A stretch of 10,648 nt of DNA from an uncultured Erysipelotrichaceae bacterium. GTDB taxonomy: Bacteria; Bacillota_I; Bacilli_A; Erysipelotrichales; Erysipelotrichaceae. The stretch is from contig CADBMY010000085.1 of the NCBI GenBank assembly GCA_902795905.1, forward strand, positions 1-10,648, in the 5' to 3' direction. This document shows positions 1-5,753 of the stretch, one piece after another. The notes under the pieces were generated by a model. That model saw nothing but the letters and a program-made list of their open reading frames with translations. It made no database searches and had not been told where the DNA came from. Every line of letters starts with the position of its first letter. Within the stretch, counting starts at the first letter, position 1. Both the position numbers and the translations under genes were made by a program.

Positions 1-1568
1 GACAGTTCATCGATACCGATTGCCATGAATGTTTCCAGCAGTTCAAGATCAGCACCCAGCTCACCGCAGATACCTACCCAGATACCGTTGGCATGCGCAG
101 CGTCTGCTGTCATCTTCAGTGCTCTTAACACTGCCGGATGATGCGGATCGAAGAACTTGCCGAGGTCATTGGCCTGTCTGTCACATGCCAGTGTGTACTG
201 TGTCAGGTCATTGGTTCCTACGGAGAAGAAGTCTACTTCCTTAGCCAGATCATTTGCCATGAAGACAGAAGACGGTGTCTCGATCATGATACCGAGTTCA
301 GTATCGGGATTGAACGGAATACCCTCTTTCGTCAGTTCTTTCATCACAGCGTCACATGCACGCTTGCACTCACGTACTTCCCAGACCGAAGTGATCATCG
401 GGAACATGATTGCTACCTTGCCGAATGCGGAAGCTCTGTACAGCGCTCTTAACTGTGTACGGAAGACTTCCGGTCTGTTCAGACAGATACGGATCGCACG
501 TACACCCAGAGCCGGGTTCTCTTCCTTTGCCAGATTGAAGTACGGTACCTGCTTATCGGCACCGATATCCAGTGTACGGATAATGACACGCTTGCCGTTC
601 ATTGCGGCTGCTACAGTCTTGTATGCCTCAAACTGCTCATCCTCTGTCGGATAGTCTTCAGACTTCAGATACAGGAATTCGGAACGGAAGAGACCGATGC
701 CCTGTCCGTCATTGTTCAGAACTGCTGTAACATCTTCAGGAGAACCGATATTGCAGTAAAGCTTGATATGACGTCCGTCAAGGGTAACATCCTCCTTACC
801 CTTCATCGTCTCCATCAGTTCCTTCATCTTCTTCTGCTTTTCAAACTTGGTCTGGAAAGCTGCCAGCGTGATCTCATCCGGTTCCAGAACGACCTGTCCT
901 GTCTCACCGTCGATATATGCTGTTCTGCCCTCATAAGCTTCATCAAGCGCTGCCCCGGCACCGCAGACCGCCGGAATACCCATGGTACGGGCAAGGATCG
1001 CTGTATGGCCGTTGCCTGAGCCTTCTCTTAACACAAAGCCAACGATCTTGGACTTATCCAGCTGCAGAGTCTCGGACGGAGCCAGATCATCTGCCGCCAG
1101 CAGTACCGGTACATCAGAATCGATACCGCCTGCCACAACACCCATCAGGTTATTCAGAATACGCTGTGTAACGTCGCGAATATCGGAAGCTCTGGCCTGC
1201 ATATACGCATCATCCATCGCCGCAAACATTTCCGCAAACTGCTCACCGGCTGTCTTTACCGCATACTCGGCATTGCAGGATTCCTCTTCCATGCAGTCGT
1301 TGATCGTCTCTACATAGTCATCATCCTCGACAAACATCGCATGTGTCTCAAACAGAATGGCACTTTCATCACCGGCTTCCTCACGGGCTTTTTCCGCAAG
1401 AGCTTCCAGCTGTTCGATCGATTTTGCCTTAGCTTCCTCAAGACGTGCCTTCTCTGTCTCAAGATCTTCAACGACGGTCTTTACGATCTCTGTATCTGCT
1501 TTCTTGAAGAAGTACAGAGGTCCCTTGGCAATGCCCTTGGAGGCACCTTTACCCTGAATTAAGATCAT
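1..1568 (-). CDS. ptsI: PTS Enzyme I (phosphoenolpyruvate-protein phosphotransferase), C-terminus cut by window edge
   Basis: Enzyme I is the cytoplasmic first step of the sugar PTS. It takes phosphate from PEP onto a histidine and passes it to HPr. The start is the ATG at 1568, preceded by GGGAGG about 7 nt upstream; the protein opens MILIQGKGASKGIAKG, the usual Enzyme I N-terminus. About 522 residues are in the window and roughly 50 are missing, against a family length near 570. The phosphorylated histidine is His188, in GNGHTAILAR followed by GIPAV. Its flank, EGSGNGH, differs from the commonest GGxTSH form. The PEP-binding barrel is present (LFRSEFLYL, then MFPMITS, then SVGTNDLTQYTLA near the C-terminal side), with the catalytic cysteine at Cys501 in GICGELGAD. 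It follows ptsH by 66 nt, with a strong hairpin between them, and is probably co-transcribed with EIIBCA and HPr. Identification is secure. Whether it is the cell's only Enzyme I cannot be seen. Confidence 0.97.
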   Translation of the reverse strand, partial: MILIQGKGASKGIAKGPLYFFKKADTEIVKTVVEDLETEKARLEEAKAKSIEQLEALAEKAREEAGDESAILFETHAMFVEDDDYVETINDCMEEESCNAEYAVKTAGEQFAEMFAAMDDAYMQARASDIRDVTQRILNNLMGVVAGGIDSDVPVLLAADDLAPSETLQLDKSKIVGFVLREGSGNGHTAILARTMGIPAVCGAGAALDEAYEGRTAYIDGETGQVVLEPDEITLAAFQTKFEKQKKMKELMETMKGKEDVTLDGRHIKLYCNIGSPEDVTAVLNNDGQGIGLFRSEFLYLKSEDYPTEDEQFEAYKTVAAAMNGKRVIIRTLDIGADKQVPYFNLAKEENPALGVRAIRICLNRPEVFRTQLRALYRASAFGKVAIMFPMITSVWEVRECKRACDAVMKELTKEGIPFNPDTELGIMIETPSSVFMANDLAKEVDFFSVGTNDLTQYTLACDRQANDLGKFFDPHHPAVLRALKMTADAAHANGIWVGICGELGADLELLETFMAIGIDEL

Positions 1569-1591
1569 AATTATCCTCCCATGATAGTAAA

Positions 1592-1624
1592 GAAGCTGCT
1601 GTTCATGACCAAAACAGCAGCTTC
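1592..1624 (-). terminator. 12-bp perfect hairpin between ptsH and ptsI (attenuator or processing stem)
   Basis: On the transcribed strand GAAGCTGCTGTT pairs perfectly with AACAGCAGCTTC around a 9-nt loop. The stem lies 11 nt after the ptsH stop codon and ends 12 nt before the ptsI Shine-Dalgarno GGGAGG, which it does not cover. The sequence after the stem (TTTACTATC) has only a short U-rich stretch, so it does not look like a full intrinsic terminator. Partial termination, or a stem protecting the 3' end of the upstream mRNA, would give more HPr than Enzyme I. That function is inference; the inverted repeat itself is certain. Confidence 0.7.
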
Positions 1625-1634
1625 ATATATTTTC

Positions 1635-1895
1635 TTACAGATTCTCTTTGAAGAATGTTTCCAGTGCAGCCGCAGCAGCTTCTTCATCGCCGCCCTCAAC
1701 TCTGATCGTAACTTCATCACCGGCCTTAACACCGAGATTCATCAGTTTCATCAGCTGAGAAGCCTTAACTGTTGTCTCACCTTTGGTCAGGAATACAGTT
1801 GCGCCTTCAAAGGACTTGGCAAGTTTGGCAAGAACGCCCGCGGGACGTGCATGGATACCGATCGGATCCGTAATTGTGTACTTGAATTCTTTCAT
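1635..1895 (-). CDS. ptsH: HPr, phosphocarrier protein of the PTS
   Basis: This 86-residue protein has the normal HPr length. HPr is the small cytoplasmic carrier that receives phosphate on a histidine from Enzyme I and hands it to the EIIA domains of sugar permeases. The active site GIHARPAG contains His15 with Arg17, both at canonical positions. The start at 1895 has an AAAGGAG site about 7 nt upstream. The gene begins 22 nt after the EIIBCA stop and is followed by a hairpin and ptsI. The regulatory-serine segment reads KASQLMKLMNLG. Aligned without gaps from the LG motif to E. coli (KSLFKLQTLG) or B. subtilis (KSIMGVMSLG) HPr, the usual Ser46 position holds Gln47, and the only nearby serine (Ser46 by numbering) falls where lysine is normal. 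HPr kinase control could therefore be altered. Confidence 0.96.
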   Translation of the reverse strand: MKEFKYTITDPIGIHARPAGVLAKLAKSFEGATVFLTKGETTVKASQLMKLMNLGVKAGDEVTIRVEGGDEEAAAAALETFFKENL

Positions 1896-1917
1896 GATAT
1901 TTCTCCTTTCAAAAGAA

Positions 1918-3825
1918 TTAGTTATCTGTATTTATTGTAACATCTTCATAGTCATCACTGTTAGTCAGCAATGTGACAACAATATCCGGATGACCTGCGG
2001 CCTTGATCTTCTGACGGTCAAACTTGATCAGAGGCTGTCCGAGCTTGACTTCATCACCGTCTTTAACAAGAACTTCAAAGCCGTCACCGTTCATGTTTAC
2101 CGTATCCACACCAACATGGATCAGCACCTCCATATCCTCAGGACCGGTAATGCCGACTGCATGTTTGGATTCCGCAACACTGGAGATCGTACCATCATAC
2201 GGTGCTCTGACCACTTCTTCTTCCGGCCAGATACCGACACCTTCACCCAGGATACCCTGTGCGAACGTTTCATCGGGGATCTCTGTATAGGAGACTACTT
2301 TACCTTTGACCGGAGCCTTGATCTCACCTGCGGAGCAGGAGATGACTGTCTTTTCAGGAACTACGATCTCAGGTTCTGCCTTTACTTCCGGTGCCGGTGC
2401 AGCCTTGACAGGTTCAGCACCTTCTTCCGTCTCTTCCTTCCAGAAGAACCATGTAAGGGCAAAGGCAATACCGCCGGCAATCGCCAGAACGATCGTATAC
2501 TGCAGCGGATTGGATACCGTCAGATAACCCGGAATACCGGTAACGCCGTAAGCCGTTGCGCCGAAGCCGAGGATCGCTGCTACGAGGGAACCGACAGCAC
2601 CGCCGATCATACCGGCAACGAAGGGCTTGAAGAAACGCATATTGACACCGAAGATCGCAGGCTCCGTAATACCGAGAGCTGCCGACAGAGAGGACGGGAT
2701 CGCGACGGATTTCGTTTTCTGGTTTCTGACCTTCAGACCTACCGCAAGACATGCGCCAAACTGCGCAAAGTTCGCTGCCGAAGCAATCGGCATCCACGTA
2801 TTCAGACCGCTCTCCGCAAGCATACCTGCTTCGATGACGTTATACATATGATGCAGACCCATGACAACTGTTGCCGGATAGAGGGCACCCATGGCACAGG
2901 CACCCAGGGGATTCCGTACGAGGATCTTTGCGCCTGCCAGCACCCAGGTCTCCAGCATCGAGAAGATCGGACCGACGATCCACAGTGTCGCAAATGCTGT
3001 TACAAGTACTGTTGTCAGCGGTGTAACAAACAGATCGATCATCTCCGGTACATGCTTGTGCAGCCACTTTTCAAGCTTGCACATGATGAAGACAGCAATG
3101 ATGACCGGGATAACATGTCCCTGATAGCCTGACCGCTGTATCGTTACCAGATTGCCGATCAGATGCCACTTCGGAATAATACCATCGGTAACACCGAAGA
3201 AGCTGTTGATTGCTTCTGTGTTAGCAACATTCCATCCGTTCAGGAACGCAGAGTGGATCATCAGAAGACCGATGACAGCACCCAGGAAGATATTTCCGCC
3301 GAAGACTCTTGCGGCAGAAACTGCCACGATCACAGGCAGATAAGCAAATGCTGTATTCGCAACTGTATCCAGGAAGGCAAACCAGTCAGAACCGCCGAAG
3401 CCAAGTCCCGGGATCTTTGCCAGAGCCTCGACAAGACCCATCATCAGACCTGAAGCAACGATTGCCGGCAGGATCGGAACGAAGACGTCACCGATCGTTT
3501 TCAGCATCTGTTTCCAGATCGGCTGTTTCGCTGCCGCAGCAGCCTTGACATCATCTTTCGTACCAGCCTGTACACCGGTAACACTGATAAACTCATCAAA
3601 GACCTTGTTTACCGTACCGGTACCGATGATCAGCTGAAGCTGACCGTTTGATTCGAACATGCCCTTGACACCGTCGACATTCTCCAATGCCTTCTTGTTG
3701 ACCTTGCTGTTATCCGCAATAACAAGACGAAGTCTGGTTGCACAGTGTGCTGCACTGATGACGTTTGCACCGCCGCCGATATTGGCTGCAATCTCCTCAG
3801 CGCATTTTCTGTAGTCTAATGCCAT
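1918..3825 (-). CDS. scrA: PTS sucrose-type permease, fused EIIBCA
   Basis: A membrane permease that would import and phosphorylate sucrose to sucrose 6-phosphate, using phosphate from HPr. It has 635 residues in the order IIB-IIC-IIA. IIB spans about 1-80, with phosphocysteine Cys28 in AAHCATRLRLV. IIC spans about 105-462, with many hydrophobic segments, GHVIPV (236-241), HH at 325-326 and the GITEP signature at 385-389. An Ala/Pro/Glu-rich linker covers about 463-492. IIA spans about 495-630, with histidines 555 and 570 spaced 15 apart as in IIA-Glc (His75/His90); His570 is the likely phosphosite. The IIB start (AAHCATRLRL, GVKGMF, GTGTVNKVF) and IIC resemble sucrose ScrA proteins more than beta-glucoside or trehalose permeases. 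Substrate is inferred by recall, not by alignment. The start has AGGAG 8 nt upstream. HPr and Enzyme I follow directly. Confidence 0.9.
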   Translation of the reverse strand: MALDYRKCAEEIAANIGGGANVISAAHCATRLRLVIADNSKVNKKALENVDGVKGMFESNGQLQLIIGTGTVNKVFDEFISVTGVQAGTKDDVKAAAAAKQPIWKQMLKTIGDVFVPILPAIVASGLMMGLVEALAKIPGLGFGGSDWFAFLDTVANTAFAYLPVIVAVSAARVFGGNIFLGAVIGLLMIHSAFLNGWNVANTEAINSFFGVTDGIIPKWHLIGNLVTIQRSGYQGHVIPVIIAVFIMCKLEKWLHKHVPEMIDLFVTPLTTVLVTAFATLWIVGPIFSMLETWVLAGAKILVRNPLGACAMGALYPATVVMGLHHMYNVIEAGMLAESGLNTWMPIASAANFAQFGACLAVGLKVRNQKTKSVAIPSSLSAALGITEPAIFGVNMRFFKPFVAGMIGGAVGSLVAAILGFGATAYGVTGIPGYLTVSNPLQYTIVLAIAGGIAFALTWFFWKEETEEGAEPVKAAPAPEVKAEPEIVVPEKTVISCSAGEIKAPVKGKVVSYTEIPDETFAQGILGEGVGIWPEEEVVRAPYDGTISSVAESKHAVGITGPEDMEVLIHVGVDTVNMNGDGFEVLVKDGDEVKLGQPLIKFDRQKIKAAGHPDIVVTLLTNSDDYEDVTINTDN

Positions 3826-3848
3826 AATATTATCTCCTCTTTTTCCCC

Positions 3849-3866
3849 ATTGAAACCGTTTTCAAT
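3849..3866 (-). promoter_or_regulatory. LacI-family / cre-type operator upstream of the sucrose PTS operon
   Basis: Read on the minus strand this is ATTGAAAACGGTTTCAAT, a near-perfect 18-bp palindrome with 7-bp arms and the central CG typical of LacI-family operators. The inner 14 bases match the cre consensus TGWNANCGNTNWCA at every defined position. It lies 11 nt downstream of the -10 box, so it would overlap the first transcribed bases, where a bound repressor would block initiation or early elongation. Either the LacI-family protein at 4760-5740 or CcpA (not in this window) could bind; sequence alone does not decide. Confidence 0.8.
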
Positions 3867-3877
3867 GTTCTACCTAA

Positions 3878-3906
3878 AATATAAGTCCAATTACCGATTT
3901 TGTAAA
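3878..3906 (-). promoter_or_regulatory. Sigma-A-type promoter of the EIIBCA-ptsH-ptsI operon
   Basis: On the minus strand a -35 box TTTACA (3901-3906) is separated by exactly 17 nt from a -10 box TATATT (3878-3883). Each matches the vegetative consensus at five of six positions. The operator at 3849-3866 follows, then GAGGAG and the EIIBCA start. The whole gap between the HAD gene and EIIBCA (3826-3941) is taken up by this promoter, the operator and the ribosome binding site. I find no convincing terminator for the upstream operon in it, so some readthrough from the HAD gene is possible. Confidence 0.8.
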
Positions 3907-3941
3907 TAAACGCTGTTCATTTCGCCTGTTTTCCATTGGAT

Positions 3942-4760
3942 TCAGCACAGTCCCAGCATCTCGAAAGCTTTCGCAAGACCATCCTCTTCCACCGGTCCGC
4001 ATACGACATCACTGATCTTCTTCAGTTCTTCGGCACCGTTGCCCATACATACGGAAGTGCCGACTGTCCGGATCATCTCGAGATCGTTCATACTGTCCCC
4101 GAAGCCGACTGTATCGCCGATCTCTCTGCCCAGGTATTCACACACCCGCCGGATCGCTCTGCCCTTGTCAAAGGCCCGGTTTACCATCTCACCGTTGCAG
4201 ATGCCGTTATCATTGCCCTGGATCACAAAGTCAAAGTCTTTCTTCAGAACAGCTCTGGCCGCTGCTGTCTGTTCAAGATCTCCGCATACGAAGATGATCT
4301 TATACACCGGCTGTCCGTCATATTCCTTCATCGGGCGGATGCCGAGACTCTCTTCGATTGCCTTGCGCCATCGTTTTAACTCGGAGTTTCCGCCCGATGC
4401 CTTAGCCATGAAATCACCGATGCCTTCGTCACCGAACGCACCGTCCCGGCCTTCCACCGTGCAGTAAACACCATGTTCGTGCAGAAGCTTCACCGCCTCG
4501 CTGAACTGTTCCGTACGCATCGGATGATCATAGATCACCTCTTCCCCGACCTTGACATAGCCGCCGTTGACAGCCACGAAACCGTTGAAGTCATATGCCA
4601 GTACGGGCTTCAGCATGTTCGGATTGCGGCCGCTGCAGAGGAACACCTTGTGTCCGTTCTTCTTTGCTGCCTCAATTGCCCTGAGGGCACTGGCGGGAGG
4701 TGTATTCTCACCGGGCAGTGTCAGCGTACCGTCAATGTCAAGAAATATCAGTTTACCCAT
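3942..4760 (-). CDS. Cof-type HAD-IIB family phosphatase
   Basis: A 272-residue haloacid dehalogenase superfamily hydrolase of the Cof type, probably a cytoplasmic sugar-phosphate phosphatase. All four motifs are visible. Motif I is DIDGT with nucleophile Asp8 and acid/base Asp10. Motif II is Ser43 in CSGRN. The motif III lysine is Lys199 in FDKGRAI. Motif IV is GDSMND at 221-226. A cap region of about 110 residues between motifs II and III fits a C2B cap. The ATG shares one base with the LacI gene's stop (TGATG), so translation is probably coupled, and AAGGGGG lies just upstream. Substrates of Cof proteins are rarely predictable. Its place between a sucrose regulator and a sucrose PTS makes sucrose 6-phosphate a candidate, since the sucrose-phosphate and trehalose-phosphate phosphatases are also HAD-IIB enzymes. 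A general house-cleaning phosphatase is the main alternative. Confidence 0.88.
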   Translation of the reverse strand: MGKLIFLDIDGTLTLPGENTPPASALRAIEAAKKNGHKVFLCSGRNPNMLKPVLAYDFNGFVAVNGGYVKVGEEVIYDHPMRTEQFSEAVKLLHEHGVYCTVEGRDGAFGDEGIGDFMAKASGGNSELKRWRKAIEESLGIRPMKEYDGQPVYKIIFVCGDLEQTAAARAVLKKDFDFVIQGNDNGICNGEMVNRAFDKGRAIRRVCEYLGREIGDTVGFGDSMNDLEMIRTVGTSVCMGNGAEELKKISDVVCGPVEEDGLAKAFEMLGLC

Positions 4761-5740
4761 CAGATCGAACCCCCTTCATCGATCGTATATCCAAGTTTTA
4801 CCGTTCGTTTCGGCTGGTCTCTGTCTTCGATCCGTTCCAGCAGTACTTCCGCGGCTATACGTCCGCAGTCAAACTGACGGAACCTCGCGGATGTCAGTCT
4901 TGGTACGGATGTGCGGTTTGCCCACTCATTGCCAATACCGGCAATACTGACCTCTTCCGGCACTTTTCTTCCGGTTTCCCGCAGTGCTGCCAGAGCACCA
5001 AGCGCGATCACATCGGTGGCACAGAGCACCGCGTCAAATGTACATCCTTCCTGCAGGATCTCCTGCATCCGGTGATATCCGCTTTCAGCCGTAAAGTCTG
5101 TCCTGCGGAAGAGCGTATCTGCCTCTTTGAGGCCGGCTCCGGCAAGTGCTTTCAGAAAGCCGTTGTACCGGTTGACGCCGACCGCATCATCACGCTTGTC
5201 GACACCGAGGTACACGAACTGCTTTCTGCCCTTTCCGAGCATGCGCTGCGTCAGGTCAAACATTGCCTGTTCATCCTCGTGAGAGATCGAACTGACCGTG
5301 CGCATGTTCTGTCCGGTGATAACGATCGGCAGGCTGTAACTGCCGTACAGTTGTTCCTTGGCTTCGGAAGCACTGACCGCCATCACGATGACTCCTGCCA
5401 GCGGATAAGATGCCATCAGCCGCAGGTACTCCGCTTCTGTCTCATCACTGAACCCGGTCGAGCCAAGGACGGTCATATACCCCTTCTCCAGCAGTACGGA
5501 ATGAATGCCGTCAGCGATCTCCCCGGCTGCGTTGGAATACAGCCTGGGCAGGATCACACCGATCTGCTTTACGGTCCCCCGGCGCAGATCTCTGGCCAGT
5601 TTATTCGGCTGAAAACCGGTCTCTTCAATGACTCTGCGTATAGCTTCCCGTTTCTGTTCACTGAGAGGACCGCCATTGAGATATCTGCTTACAGCTGCCG
5701 GCGATACATGTGCCAGTGCTGCAATCTCCTTAACCGTCAT
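4760..5740 (-). CDS. LacI-family transcriptional regulator, probable sucrose repressor
   Basis: A 326-residue DNA-binding repressor. The N-terminal helix-turn-helix covers about residues 3-22 (VKEIAALAHVSPAAVSRYLN). The hinge helix at about 46-55 (NKLARDLRRG) carries the leucine that in LacI-type proteins inserts at the central CG of the operator. The rest, from IGVILP at about 60, is a periplasmic-binding-protein-like sugar-sensing domain. The start at 5740 has AAGAGG 4 nt upstream and comes 13 nt after the amylosucrase-like gene. Its stop overlaps the HAD start. The two palindromes with central CG at 3849-3866 and 7613-7628 are natural targets, which would make it autoregulated as part of its own operon. 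Family assignment is firm. A sucrose or sucrose 6-phosphate effector is inferred from the adjacent sucrose-type permease and amylosucrase-like enzyme. The gene could be called scrR, but I leave the symbol empty. Confidence 0.93.
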   Translation of the reverse strand: MTVKEIAALAHVSPAAVSRYLNGGPLSEQKREAIRRVIEETGFQPNKLARDLRRGTVKQIGVILPRLYSNAAGEIADGIHSVLLEKGYMTVLGSTGFSDETEAEYLRLMASYPLAGVIVMAVSASEAKEQLYGSYSLPIVITGQNMRTVSSISHEDEQAMFDLTQRMLGKGRKQFVYLGVDKRDDAVGVNRYNGFLKALAGAGLKEADTLFRRTDFTAESGYHRMQEILQEGCTFDAVLCATDVIALGALAALRETGRKVPEEVSIAGIGNEWANRTSVPRLTSARFRQFDCGRIAAEVLLERIEDRDQPKRTVKLGYTIDEGGSI

Positions 5741-5753
5741 AAAACCTCTTAAA

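Noticed and set aside
1625..1660. Possible internal promoter before ptsI (TTCAAA - 17 nt - TATATG)
   Set aside because: Each box matches only four of six consensus positions and the region is AT-rich 3' coding sequence; too weak to list.
1783..3132. 449-codon open frame on the plus strand
   Set aside because: It is fully antisense to the well-supported EIIBCA gene, rich in Cys/Arg/His/Thr without recognisable motifs, and has no ribosome binding site; it is a codon-bias shadow.
1918..3825. EIIBCA as a beta-glucoside or trehalose permease
   Set aside because: The domain order alone would allow BglF, but the N-terminal AAHCATRLRL...GVKG...GTGTVNKV pattern and the IIC resemble sucrose ScrA, and an amylosucrase-like gene is adjacent.
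3907..3941. Possible terminator after the HAD gene
   Set aside because: AACAG occurs twice here, but as a direct repeat; no stable stem followed by a T-run could be drawn.
4700..5752. 350-codon open frame on the plus strand
   Set aside because: It is antisense to the LacI gene and part of the HAD gene, shows no domain pattern and no plausible start signal.
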